From the NCBI GenBank assembly GCA_015680905.1, contig CM027384.1:77037501-77101500 (forward strand): a DNA stretch of 64,000 nucleotides, in the 5' to 3' direction. Position numbers and translations under genes: made by a program. Positions 22,496 to 34,276 of this stretch are shown here, in pieces. The notes under the pieces were generated by a model, which was not told the origin of the DNA, made no database searches, and saw nothing but the letters and a program-made list of their open reading frames with translations. The stretch's first letter is position 1. Every line of letters starts with the position of its first letter. Origin of the DNA: Coptis chinensis. Lineage: Eukaryota; Streptophyta; Magnoliopsida; Ranunculales; Ranunculaceae.

Positions 22496-22750
22496 AAGAC
22501 TCCAAAACATATAGTGCTCACGAAGACGAAAACTTGAGAAAAATATAAAAGTACCAAAATAGTTTTCATGGACTTTATTTGACGAAAGCTTCTAGCCTAA
22601 ACCATCAATAATAGGGTCCCAACTTCGAAATGTAAATAGAATGAACGTTCTCCACCAATGGCTAATGGTTCTGTTGCGCTTAGGGACAGGTGTTACTATG
22701 AGGCTAATCAAAGGATTTACTAAAGTGGAGCACTTGTGAATAGTGCTTAG

Positions 22751-23435
22751 TGTTGGAGTTATCCCTCACATGAAGATGAGAAAGAAGTGATCGAGGTCTG
22801 AGCGCGCGCGCTTAGATTGTTCTAAATCCAAGGTGCGCCTGTGCCCATGTTACTGTAAAAGAAGATAGTTTTTTTAGTCTCTCATGAATAGGCTCTTGAG
22901 GGCGCACGCGCTCGGAATTGGCCTTGCCGAGAGCGTGCCCGCTGCCAGGCCTATATTTGCAGTTTCTAATTCGTTACAGTAACCGCAAAATTGAAAGGGC
23001 AGTATAAAACCAAAAGCAAGGTTTTGGAAAACCTAACACAAAGAGAGACAACAGAAGTCACGAAATTGAAACCCAATTTTGAGAGCAATCAAGATTGAGA
23101 GAAAACCTTTACAGAGAGAAAAGCCTGTAAAGAAAGAGGAGTGATCTAGTAAGGTAGAGAGACTTGAGAGGAGTGATTGTAATCTTCCTTCCCACGTTAT
23201 AAAAGGATTAACTCTTGTGGAAGTAAGCATCATTGGCCGAACCACGGTACATCTTTGTGTTATGGTATTGCCTTATATTTTCTTTGCATTATTATCTATT
23301 GTTAATAGTTGTTTAGAGAGTTGGGCATGCTAGGTTTGTTGTAGTGGATATTTAGAATTTGTCTGGAGTGGTAGTGTGTTCATATTACAAGTTATCTGTG
23401 TAGTGGAGATCGATTGGAATCATTATGCCCCAACA
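22751..23435 (+). repeat. 5' LTR of the copia element
   Basis: Pairs with 31927-32612. The first part diverges more (GC-rich gcgcgcgcgctt here against aggccacgacgcc in the 3' copy), while the second half is almost the same. Both contain the stretch TATTTGCAGTTTCTAATTCG. Confidence 0.95.
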
Positions 23436-23437
23436 AG

Positions 23438-23450
23438 TGGTATCGGAGCC
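23438..23450 (+). other. Primer binding site of the copia element
   Basis: TGGTATCGGAGCC lies three bases after the LTR and matches, with one change, the usual TGGTATCAGAGCC complementary to the 3' end of initiator tRNA-Met. Confidence 0.9.
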
Positions 23451-26400
23451 AGGTTAGATTAACCTATGTTGTTATCCAAATTTTGCTCGGAAGGTGTTTA
23501 ACAAAATTCCTAAGAGAATATTTAAGTTTAAATAACTTGTAAAGATAGACCATTCAGTGAACACTCGCATGACTAGTCTGAATAGAGCGAACTACACTAT
23601 TTGGAAGACTAAGATGGAAGGCTTACTCTATTGCAAGGACTTGGCACAACCCATTGAAAATCGATGAGAAAAACCAGAAACGATTGCTGCGGCTGAGTGG
23701 AGCAAGCTTGACAGAAAAGCAATAGGGTATATTCGACAGTGGATTGACGACAGTGTCTTCCACCATGTATCCTAAGAGACTACTGATTTTGGCTTATAGA
23801 AGAAACTCGAAGACCTCTATGAGAGGAAGTCGGCCAGAAACAAAGTACTGCTCATTAAGAAGCTTGTTAACACGAAATACAAAGAAGGTTCTTCAATGTC
23901 TGAGCATCTTAATGAAGTATAGAATACCATCAATCAGTTGCATTGATGAAGATTGATTAGGAGACGAAGTTGAGGCTTTGTTCCTATTAAACTCTCTACC
24001 CGACAATTGGGAGACGTTAGCAGTTTCTCTTAACAGAGCCGCTAAAGATGGAGTTATTTCCATGGAGATGGCTACCGAGGCATTGTTGAATGAGGAGACA
24101 AGAATGTGTTCAAGAAGCAGCTCCTTTCACTTAGAGATCCTTGTCACAGAGAAGCGGGGGAGAGGTAAGAGCAGAAAACCATCTCATTCTAGAGGTGATG
24201 ACAGAAGCAAATCTAGGGGTGAAACTAGAACTCCAGAGGCAGAGAGACAATGTTACTATTGTGCCACCAAGGGTCACTTCAGGTATGAGTGCAGAACACT
24301 GAAGAGGGATGAGAAGAATAACTGTGTACATGAAGACATGGTAAAAAGGAACGAAAACATAGGCAGAGATACTACCGCACTAGTCAACGATGGTCTAGTG
24401 GGAATTGTGTCAGAATGTGGTGTGTGCTGTCTTAGTATCTTATGCCAGGATACAGAGTGGGTGATAGATACAAGAGCATCTTATCACGTCACACCGCATA
24501 GGGGATTCTTCACTACCTATAGCTGTGGTGAATTTAGTGAGGTAAAGATGGGTAATAGTGGAGTCTCGAAGATTGTAGGCATTGGTGATGTTCATGTAGA
24601 AACCAATGTCGGATGCACCTTGACACTCAAGGATGTAAGACATGTCCCTAACATTCGGCTAAGCCTAATTTCCTCTGGGAAGTTAGATGATGATGACTTT
24701 CTAAACTCGTTTAGTAACGGGGTATGAAAACTGAGCAAAGATTCCATTGTAGCAGCCAAAAGGAAGAAAACATGCTCTCATTACAAGACACAGGATAGTT
24801 TGTGTAAAACAAAAGTAAATGCGGCAGAAGAAGAAGCTTCCTCCGAGCTATAACATAAGAGATTGTGTCATATGGGAGAAAAAGGCATGGAAGTTTTTGC
24901 CAAACAAAAGGCATTGCCAGACATCAAAGGTACGCATTTAAATAGATGTACTTATTGTTTGGTAGGAAAATAACACATGATGTATTTCCAAAGATTCCCG
25001 TCTCACAGAAAAGGACAATGTCCTTGAGCTAGTTCATACTGACTTATGTGGTCCTATGAAAGTAAAGTCCCATGGGGGAGCTTTGTACTTCTTGAATTTC
25101 ATTGATGATGCGTCAAGAAAGATATGGGCATTAGTCTGAAGACCAAGGATGAAGTACTTGGCGTGTTCAAGATTTTTTATAGCATGGTGGAAAGAAAGAC
25201 AGAGAAGCCTTTGAAGTGTATTTGCTCAAATAATGGGGGTGAGTACATAGGGCCGTTTGAAGAGTATTGCAAGAGTCATGGGATTCGTCATGAACATACC
25301 ATTCCCAAGACACCGCAACAAAATGGTATAGCCGAGAGGATGAATCTTGCCATTGTAGAGAGAATGAGATGCATGTTGTCTCACTTTAGGTTACCGAGAA
25401 ATTACTGGGTAAAAGCAATGCGCACAGCCGTACATATGATCAACCTATCGCCGTCAAAGCCTCTAAATAGTGATTATCCAGAGAGAGTATGGTCAGGCAG
25501 AGATGTTGATTATGGATACCTTATGGTATTTAGGTGCAGGATATTTGTTCATATTCCCAAGGATGAGAGATCCAAGCTTGATGACAAAATCATGCAGTGT
25601 ATTTTTCTGGGTTATGGGGATGAGAATTTTTGCTACAAACTCTATGATCCGATTAACAAGAAGGTAATCCGAAGTCGGGATGTTGTGTTCTTGGAAGACC
25701 AAACCATAGCAAACTTTGAGGATGGTGAGAAGCTAGAAGCTTTCACTAATGATCTTGTTAATTCAGAACCAGAAGTTCCTACTGTGAAACGTGCATAAGG
25801 CATTGAGAATGCAGAGAACCATGGGTTTGAAGCTCATGATGATAATCCTATTACTCATGATGGAATAGAACCTATTGATATAGAAGATGCAGATGAAGTG
25901 CATGAACCACCACATGAGCAAGCAGAAGTGCATCCTCCTGAGCCACAAGAAGATGTGGTAAGGAGGTCCGACAAAGAGAGACAAGCTTCAACCAGATATC
26001 CACTACATACGTATGTTTTACTATCTGATGGTGGAGAACCTATGTACTATCAAGAGGCTTTTGAAGGTACAGACAAAGAGAAGTGGTTGAAAGCCATGCA
26101 TGATGAGATGGATTCTATAACACCCCATCTATTTCTTTTATTTTTCCTAGTATAATAATAATAGATAAAACAAAAGATAGGATATATATTAGTAAGGATA
26201 GGAAACCCAGTAGGGTTAAAAGATAAACCTTCCTTCCTTGTTTTTAGGGGGGGGGGGGGGGTTTGAAAACAAAAAGGAGTTCGCACGGAGTTTTTTAAAA
26301 AAACACAGAGAGTTTTATACAAAGAAAAAAAAAGAGTTTTACTAAGAGAAAAGGAAGATTATTTTTTTATAGCTGATAGTCGGAGCTAATCACGGGTGAG

Positions 26401-27776
26401 TAGATATTTTATGTTTTTTTATAAAATTCTCGTTTACTGTAGATTGCATGAGGCTGAAAAAATATGATTTTTATTGTTCACATACTGTTTTAAGATTCGG
26501 TTTTATAATGTATACTATTTAGTGTTAACTGCATATACATCTTGATTATCGTTTGAAGAATCGTCTGTTTCCAGAAAACTTGTCCATATCCAGTGATAAA
26601 ATGTGAGTAATCAATCGATTATGGTTGTTGTAAACAAATTTTTCGATCGATGTATTGGCTATGCGCTTTCGCGTTTTGGTTGGATAGAGAGTTGTTGGTT
26701 TATGAAGCTATCGAAGCCTTGAAACAGGTTGTTAATGGCGTCGCCATGCCAAAAGAACCAAACTGTCCTGATTTGTTTTGTTTGAATTTTGCTGTGATGT
26801 TATATTGTTGGTTTGATGTTGGTTGTTGATTATTGATTGGGTGCTGGAGAGTGTGAGGTCGAAGCTTTGGAACAGGCGTTAATGGAGGTCGAGATATCGA
26901 TCCAATTTTGATGGAGGAATTGGTGAATCAATGATTTGAGTTTTTGTGTTAATTAAAGTTGTAGGGGTTTTGATTTGGGTTAATTTCGGTTAGGTTGGAA
27001 GTGTTGGTGGATGGAAATTGGTGGTGGCTGATCGGTGGAGAGAGTTGCTGGTGATGGTGAGGGAGACGACCCTTGGTTAGGTTTGAGATTGGGCCGAACC
27101 ATTCATATTGTTGGTTGGGCCGAACCAACTAGTCGTGTTAGATGGCCGGTGGTGGCTGGTGGTGGAGGAAAGGCACTGTGAGGAAGAAGGAGGTGAACAG
27201 TGAGTTTTGTTTTGTTTAGGATTGGGCCCAATCAGGCAAGTGGGCTTGAGTGATTTTTAGATATTCACTCATGGGCTTAAGTTTAGATTGGGCTTGGGAA
27301 AGGCCAAAGGTTTTGGGCCTTAGTATTTGGGTTTTTGGTTAGATTGACTTTAGGACTGGCTGACTTTGATTGTTGATCAGAGTTGACTTTGACTGTTGAC
27401 CAGAGTTGACTTTGACTAGTTGACCAAATTTGACTTTTAACTCGGATGATAATTTGGTCTATTAGGATAGGTCTAGGGCTATTAGCATGCTTGGATTTAG
27501 GCTAAGACCTTTCTATATATACGTGTGTACGTGTATTAATTTCTATGTGATGTTTCAGTCTTTTATGATATACGACGCTATGATACTTAGACATCAATCT
27601 AATTAATAACGCGTAAACAATAATACATAAAACAAGATATTCCTCTGTTCTTAAAAATAATATATGCAATAAAGTTTAATAATGCGTAAACAAATTTACC
27701 GCACCCTTTTAGAACTCTCCACGCCTCAAGTTTTGGAAATGAGTTTTTATGACTGATGATGTCATATGCTAGGTGG

Positions 27777-28190
27777 ACATTTATTGAATGTGCCATAAAT
27801 AGCCCGTTAGCCTTATAAAGGGGTATTCATTGACTGTGCCATGAATGACCCGGGTATTCATTGAATGTGCATGAATGACCAGATTGTTTGGACTGCCCTA
27901 GAGAAGAACAAAGGTATTCGCCTTCCGGGTTAGTTGTATTCCTTGAGTGTACGAGAATGTAGGGTTGAGTATTTCTTGAATGTGGCGGGAATGACCTAGG
28001 GTATTCATTGAATGTGCCATGAATGGCCCGTTAGTGATATGATAGGTATTCCTTGAATGTGGCGGGATTGACCCAGGGCATTCATTGAATGTGCCATGAA
28101 TGGCCCGTTAGTGATATGATAGGTATTCCTTGAATGTGGCGGGAATGACCTAAGGTATTCATTGAATGTGTCATGAATGGCCTAAGTTTT
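27777..28190. repeat. Tandem repeats within the large solo LTR
   Basis: The phrase GGTATTCATTGAATGTGCCA, followed by TGAATG(A/G)CC, occurs five or six times, alternating with GGTATTCCTTGAATGTGGCG. The best-preserved composite unit is about 97 bp, around 27970-28180. Confidence 0.85.
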
Positions 28191-28554
28191 ATGCCCAAAG
28201 AGGTTGTGAAAAATGTGTATGAAAGCCCAGAGATGGCTATGATATTGTGGTATTCGGTGGGAGAGAGGCACACAGGAATGTGTGATTTGGCAAATGTGTG
28301 GAGTGCAAATTGTGGAGTAGGTACTAAAGGGTGGGTGTATAAGAAAGGTAAACGATTAATTAATAAGAAAAATTGATTTGATTGTACGGGTGTGCTTGGA
28401 CTTACATTTGAATACTAATAGGATATCTACATATGTTTATTTAGAATTTCTAACTTCCGTTTGCAGGAGGGTAGGACTTAATAATATTTTATGTAGGGAC
28501 ACAATCCTACCCTTATACAGAAGTGGATATCGGTAAGATTTAATTCAATTACTT

Positions 28555-28600
28555 AGTTATTAAAATGAGTTATTAAAATGAGTTATTAAAATGAGTTAAT
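28555..28600. repeat. Three short repeats of agttattaaaatg
   Basis: AGTTATTAAAATG is repeated directly three times, with a fourth degenerate copy. It is part of the solo LTR. Confidence 0.8.
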
Positions 28601-29434
28601 ATAATGGAAGTCTTGCTTGGGAAGAAACTATGTCGGTTGAAATGACAGAACTACCTGTCTTCCAAGCTTAGAATGATTAAGATATGGGTGCTTATAAAGT
28701 GTTTGTTGGATAATTAAAGTCTGGAAATGATTTTATGTTGTTAGTTTACTCATACTAGCAAATTCTGTTTTGTTAACCCATGTTTGCTTTGTTTTGGCAA
28801 CGTGGGTGTGTTCTTGGGAACATAGGTGGAAGGCAGTGGAACCACGACGTGTGATTTGGATTCTTGCCTGGAGCAGTCCGTTAGTTCTTTCATTAGGTCC
28901 GATTCTTTTTTGGAAGTATGTAATAATGTAGTTTCATATTCATATGATATGAGAATACGATGTTGAAGACTTTTATTCTTAGAGTTTGTTTGATGTTTTT
29001 ATTGGGATGGAAGATAGTCTTTTAATAAATTGATGGTTGAGAAATTTTGGAGATTATTGTTATTAAGTTGATTCTTTTATGATGTGGGTTTTCGATTTTG
29101 GCATGTGTTGTATCCACCCCGTCATAGCCTGGGTTTTAGACAATTGAACATAGTAATATTTGAGATATTTATATTTCAAATATTGACTTTGTAATTGTTT
29201 AGAAATTCGGGCTGTGACAGATTCTTTGTATAAAAATCACACTTATGAGTTAGTTGAGAAACCGAAAGGAAGAAATTTTTTCAAGAATAATTGGATCTAC
29301 AAAGTCAAGCATGAGGAGAATAATCCACAACAAAGCACAAAACTTGCCTTGTTGTGAAGGGTTTCGGTCAAAGGAAAGGTATTGACTACGATGAAATTTT
29401 CTCTCCTGTAGTTAAGATGACTTCTATCAGGGTT

Positions 29435-30596
29435 TGATAAAAGTGATTTTACGTATTCTAACTATCTATGCGTAAACACAAATAATCAATTTCCGTAAAT
29501 ACGTGTTTATATCAATATTCCTACTCTCAATAACGAAGTAATATAAGAGAGTCAGGATTCGTTCCACTCTTAAACCCTCAAGACTTAATTAGAATTCAAC
29601 TACTCGACACAAAGAACAATGTGAGAGTAATGTGTGATGTGAATTTTCTAATATCATTATACTATCATTTCCCAAGTAAATCAAACAAGACATGGTATAA
29701 AGGGTTGAACTTTGCTTGTTCGAATTTAAAAGGAAACTACTCATGTAAGAATTGATTTAAACTAATAGTGACAAATACTAAATCAATGAATTGCAATAGA
29801 TGTTTAATGGAAAATGAAGCTAGATTATAAAAAACAACTAACTTTATTAATCTAATGAAAAGTAACAATGATTCAATAATCTATATTAAAACAAGGTATG
29901 AAAACTAATTAATTAATGGGATAAAACTCAAAACTAGATCTAGATCTATCTTTTTCTAACCCTAAACTCCATTAACATTAGCTTCCTAACCTAACTTATT
30001 TTCTAACCTAACTATCTACCATTAACAAAGAGCTAAGCTTTTGTTTTTATATGTTCAGATCCAAAAAATCATGCATGGGCTTGGAGCCACGTTTTGGGCC
30101 AGAGAATTAGGCCCAAAACCCAATACTTTCAGTCCAAAAAGGCCTCTTCAGCTGCAGTTAACTTCGACAGAATTTTTGTCCACTTCTGCTCCTCTGATTG
30201 GGACAAGGCTTGGACCATTGGAAAGCTCTTTCCGAGCCGGTCGTTTTGATGTAAGGTAGGCCCAATTCCGAGGTCTGAGTCCAAAGATATGGTCTTCGGA
30301 AGTTCTGTTGACTTTGTGCAATGTTTCTGCCCGCGTGGACTTTGAATTTTCATCTTTTGACCGGGCTTTACAGAGGCTTTGTCTTCTTGGAAATTGGCCT
30401 TTAATCACAGAACTCCTTAGCAACCGACCTTTGCTCTTTTATCTCGCTAAAGTGGCACATTTCTGCACATAATGGACTTTGAAGCCTGAAATGCATAAAA
30501 ACACGTAATCAGTATTAACTCTTACTTATTATTCACATAATTGGTCTAAAAGTACGATTGTTAAGGGGTTAAAACTATAGTTTTGGGCTCTTATCA
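29435..30596 (-). mobile_element. Solo LTR of the Athila-like family, inserted in copia RT
   Basis: Read on the minus strand it begins TGATAAGAGCCCAAAACTAT and ends TTTTATCA, and aligns with the LTRs at 51137-52590 and 58380-59913, including a TATAAAAAC box near 30050. It is about 290 bp shorter than they are. It splits the copia RT between the SIR and LGM blocks. The flanks GGGTT and ATGGT are not a clean TSD, so the junction may have changed after insertion. Confidence 0.85.
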
Positions 30597-31913
30597 ATGG
30601 TATTGGGTATGCCCGCAAGTATGAACCTAGAGGTTAAGCAACTAGATGTCAAGACAACTTTTCTTCATGGAGACCTTGAAGAAGATGTCTACATAGACCA
30701 GCCAGAGGGGCTTGAGGTCAAAGGCAAGGAGCACCTAGTATGCAAACTGATAAAGAGTTTGTATGGGTTGAAGCAGGCACCGAGATATTGGTACATAAAG
30801 TTTGATTCATTTATGGTGAAGCAAGGATACAAGAAGTTTACTTCCGATCATTGTGTGTTTGTTAAGAAATTTCCAGATGGGGAATTCATAGTGCTATTGT
30901 TATATGTCGATGATATGTTGATAGTTGGCCCGAACATCAACAAGATAGCCAAGTTGAAGAAAGACTTGAGTAAGTCTTTTGAGATGAAGGATTTGGGTCA
31001 AGCAAAGCAGATACTTGGGATGCGGATCACTCGTGATAGAAAGAGTGGGAAGTTGTGGCTTTCTTAAGAAAGCTACATTGAGAAAGTGTTGAAGAGATTC
31101 AACATGGATCAAGCAAAGCTAGTCAGGTGTCCGCTTGGTAGCCAGTTCTGCATGACCAAAGGTATGTGTCCAAAAGGTGAGCAGAGCAAAATGAAATGGA
31201 AAAGATTCCTTATGCATACGCAGTAAGCAGCTTGATATATGCAATAGTGTGTACAAGACTGGATATTGCTTTCGCCGTTGGTGTTGTAAACTGATTTCTG
31301 TCAAATCTGGGTAAGGAGCATTGGGAAGGTGTTAAGTGGATATTGAGATATCTCAAGGGCACTTCCAAAGCATGTTTGTGTTTTGGTGGAAGTAAGCCCT
31401 TGCTTGAAGGCTCCACTAATGCAGACATGGCAGGTGATGTTGACTCGATGAAGTCCACCTCCGGTTATATGTTTACTTTTGCAGGGGGAGCAGTTTCTTG
31501 GCAATCTAAGTTGCAAAAGTGTGTTGTCCTCTCCACTACAGAAGCCGAGTATATTGCAGTCACTCAGTGTTGCAAAGAGATGTTATGGATGAAGAGGTTC
31601 TTCGATGAACTAGGGCTAAAGCATAAACAGTTCGTAGTTCTATGTGACTGTCAAAGCGCCATCCATTTGAGCAAGAATCCGAGTTTTTATTCTAGATCCA
31701 AGCACATACATGTGCGTTATCATTGGATTAGAGAAGTACTCGAAGACAAGCATTTGTGCATTGAGAAGATCCATACCGACAAGAACGGGTCGAATATGAT
31801 GACCAAAGTCTTACCGAAAGGTAAGTTTGATGTTTGTTGTTCTACCGCCGGAATGGTAGTAGACTCCTCCTGTTGATTTGGAAATTGCATGGAGGTATCC
31901 CCCCTCACTATTC

Positions 31914-31925
31914 GGGAGGGGGAGA
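31914..31925 (+). other. Polypurine tract of the copia element
   Basis: GGGAGGGGGAGA lies directly before the 3' LTR, the normal plus-strand priming site. Confidence 0.9.
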
Positions 31926-31926
31926 T

Positions 31927-32612
31927 TGTTGGAGTTATCCCTCACATGAGGATGAGAAAGAAGTGATGAGGTCCGAAAGGCCACGACGCCAAATTGGTCT
32001 AAACCTGCCAAGCCACCGCGTGCCGCTTATTCGAAAAGAAGATTGTTTTTTTAGCCTCTCACGAACAGGCTCTTAAGGGCGCGCGTGCTCGAAATTAGCC
32101 TTGCCGAGAGCGCGCCTATGCCCATGCCTATATTTGCAGTTTCTAATTCGCTACAGTAACCACAAAAATTGAAAGGGCAGTATAAAACCAAAAGCAAGGT
32201 TTTGGAAAACCTAACATAAAGAGAGCCAACACAAGTCACGAAATGGAAACCTAATTTTGAGAGCAATCAAGATTGAAAGAAAACTTTTGTAGAGAGAAAA
32301 GTTTGTAAAGAGAGAGGAGTGATCTAGTAAGGTGGAGAGACTTGAGAGGAGTGATTGTAATCTTTCTTCCCACGTTATAAAAAGATTAACTCTTGTGGAA
32401 GTAGGCATCATTGACTGAACCATGGTACATCTTTGTGTTGTGGTATGCTTTATATTTTCTTTGCATTATTATCTGTTGTTAATTGTTGTTTAGAGAGTTG
32501 GGCATGCTAGGTTGGTTGTAGTGGATATTTAGAATTTGTCTAGAGTGGTAGTGTGTTCATATTACAAGTCATCTATGTAGTGGGGATCGATTGGAATCAT
32601 TATTCCCCAACA
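31927..32612 (+). repeat. 3' LTR of the copia element
   Basis: Starts TGTTGGAGTTATCC, ends CCCCAACA, followed by the TSD CTTAG. It matches the 5' LTR with scattered substitutions, which could be counted to estimate insertion age. Confidence 0.95.
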
Positions 32613-32743
32613 CTTAGACACATTTTTTAGTGAAAGTTGGAGTGAATCGTGTTTGGGCACATTTTGTCATAGTGAGAGAGTAAGCACTTTGTATTGATTT
32701 CCACAAGTGTTTTTGTTCTATTGATTAACATGTACTTAAAGAA

Positions 32744-33029
32744 ACAAGAGCTTCTAGCTCAATTGGTTGTGTACCCCTCTCTTCATGGGAGAGGTTACGA
32801 GTTCGAATCCCACCAAGTGCTGGTTGGGATTTATTTCTTGTGTAATTATGCGATGGGCCTTTGGGCCAAGAGAGCCATTGGGTTAGAGACAAGCCGCTGC
32901 TATGATGGGTGGACCGAGGAGCGAAAGCAAGTCTTCATGGACAAGGTGGAGGCGGTTAGGTCTACTCAAAATGGCACATAAGCCCGGTGTGGGTTTGCCT
33001 TAACCCTCTAAATATATATATATATTAAA
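32744..33029 (+). mobile_element. tRNA-derived SINE with 17-bp target duplications
   Basis: The head (about 32747-32820) contains an A box TAGCTCAATTGGT and a B box GGTTACGAGTTCGAATCC. Between them CTCTC-TTCATGG-GAGAG forms an anticodon-type stem-loop with CAT. The acceptor ends do not pair, so this is not a working tRNA. The body has no ORF and ends in aaatatatatatatattaaa. Direct repeats AACATGTACTTAAAGAA (32727-32743) and AACATGTATTTAAAGAA (33030-33046) differ at one base and mark LINE-type target-primed insertion. Confidence 0.9.
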
Positions 33030-33687
33030 AACATGTATTTAAAGAAGAGATTACAATCGTATGGAGAGATTCACTCTACCTATCTAACTAAGACAAATAT
33101 TACATTGGTGTAACTAACATGAAAGATAGACTCCAAATCTTATCAAGTAGTTCCTTGATTCTGGGAGTAAACACGTGTAGATATCTTAACGCATAGTGAT
33201 AGTGTCCGTATTTGCCTTCTCGCCATTTTTTCGCTCGCTCTAGTAAACCTTCGCTCTCACCTCCTCGAGGTATAATACTAATAGGCTTAATTACATAAAT
33301 ATGCAATATACTTAGGTCCTCTTAATACTTGTATCAACATACTAGTTTTTGTAACAAACGTATCAGTACACTATGCACGATTTTACAAAACTAGCAACCT
33401 ATTAGGATCCGTCAGTTAAGTGATGATGTGTCAATTTTTTTTCAATTTCGTTTTATTTGTATTTTCCACATGACAAAATACAAGCAGCTTATGTGGCAAA
33501 TTGTTTACATATGAAACAAAATGCTGACATCTACTGAAATACTAAATTTTTTGCATATATCAAAATATCAAAATTGCAAATCAAAATCAAAATTTTGGCA
33601 TATGCTATAAAACTCAAGATATATATCATCTCCTCTAAAGTCTTTACACCAAAATTGACTTAAATAGCCCCCCATACTACTAGAACT

Positions 33688-33873
33688 TCAAGAACTTCTA
33701 CATTCTCCAACGAATTGCCCATCATTTATCTCTTGAATATTTTCCACCAAATCAATAGTCACATCCATAGAATCAACATGATTATAGTCACACAACAAAC
33801 TGGGTTCCTCAAAATTCTCATTGCTTTTTAATTCTGTTGTTCCAGTACCAGAAATTGAATAATCTGATGGGTG
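33688..33873 (-). pseudogene. Coding-like fragment inside a MULE (captured exon candidate)
   Basis: A 61-residue open frame ending at a TGA (33688-33690) reads HPSDYSISGTGTTELKSNEN and then FEEPSLLCDYNHVDSMD, with acidic, well-mixed composition unlike the AT-rich surroundings. No ATG starts it and no family is recognised. Capture of a host exon by the MULE is possible; it could also be a remnant of a MULE-encoded protein. Confidence 0.35.
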
Positions 33874-34149
33874 AAAAAAAACCCATTTTCAATACTAACA
33901 CAATCCATAACACCATGAAGAATGTGTCTGGCATACCAGTTTGTAATGAATTTGAAAGGATACAAAGGATGATTAACGTAATTTAGAATTACTAATTTTA
34001 TAGCTGTTTTGGTCGGATTGCATCTGGATTTTGTGGCTGAAATCTTGAATTTACTTTGGAGTGATTACTTTGGTGTTTGAGTTTGTGTTGGTGTTTTCAT
34101 ATCTGAGTTGGTGAAAACGAATTTAATGGGTGAAGAAAGACAAAATGGT

Positions 34150-34276
34150 AGGTGCCGACTAGCAAAGTCGGTAAAACATTTGGGTGATGATACTAGAGGT
34201 CTGGGGCTCGAACCTTGCCAGCATCATCTCATTTAAAACAAGCTTGCCAAAAAATAAAAAAAAAAAAAAAAAATTT
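34150..34276 (+). mobile_element. Possible tRNA-related SINE with poly-A tail
   Basis: TAGCAAAGTCGGTAAAAC resembles an A box and GGTCTGGGGCTCGAACC a B box, with the usual spacing, and an A17-18 run follows at about 34257-34273. No TSD was identified. It lies inside the MULE at 33284-34489. Confidence 0.5.

Larger units (their letters stand above)
26116..29219. mobile_element. Large solo LTR (probable Ty3/gypsy) inserted in copia RT
   Basis: The 3104-bp insert begins TATAACACCCC (expected TGTAACACCCC with one change) and ends GGGCTGTGACA. It is flanked by the 5-bp TSD GATTC at 26111-26115 and 29220-29224, and removing it rejoins the copia RT frame at SI/SLYKNHTYELV. No gag, pol, PBS or second LTR is inside, so it is a solo LTR left by recombination. 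The size and the TGTAACACCCC start suit the large-LTR Ty3/gypsy lineages (Tekay/Del or Tat). A TATATATA box lies near 27512-27520 and a run of 16-17 G at about 26248. Confidence 0.8.
23569..31878 (+). pseudogene. Decayed copia gag-pol polyprotein
   Basis: Gag starts at ATG 23569 (TSLNRANYTIWKTKMEGLL) and ends in a CCHC knuckle CYYCATKGHFRYEC near 24255. Protease follows near 24470 with the active site as DTRASYH instead of DTGAS. The integrase core spans about 25030-25450 (HTDLCGP, SNNGGEY in place of the usual SDNGGEY, then QQNGIAERMN). Beyond it come GKKV-type C-terminal sequence and the RT start KWLKAMHDEMD. RT resumes at 29225 and again at 30597 (LDVKTTFLHGDLEE, LLYVDDMLIV at about 30895-30925). 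RNase H is at 31343-31876 (STTEAEYIAV). There are stops in gag, before integrase, inside integrase, and after RT, plus two LTR insertions. Two catalytic-site changes confirm loss of function. Confidence 0.95.
22751..32612 (+). mobile_element. Ty1/copia LTR retrotransposon, full structure, inactivated and interrupted
   Basis: Two LTRs of 685 and 686 bp bound the element. Both start TGTTGGAGTTATCCCTCACA, end CCCCAACA, and are flanked by a perfect 5-bp TSD CTTAG at 22746-22750 and 32613-32617. A PBS and a PPT are in place. Without its two inserted LTRs (26116-29219 and 29435-30596) the element is about 5.6 kb, normal for copia. Order is gag, protease, integrase, RT, RNase H, as in Ty1/copia. Many stops and frameshifts show it is dead. 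Confidence 0.95.

Noticed and set aside
27777-28190. CRISPR-like array
   Set aside because: Repeats are long, imperfect and alternate with each other; they are LTR-internal tandem repeats in a plant genome.
29435-30596. Independent TIR transposon with TTGATAA ends
   Set aside because: The ends are the TGATAA...TTATCA termini of an LTR that recurs beside PBS and PPT at 51137 and 58380.
32751-32825. Functional tRNA-Met(CAT) gene
   Set aside because: Acceptor stem arms do not pair, and the segment is the head of a 286-bp SINE with TSDs.
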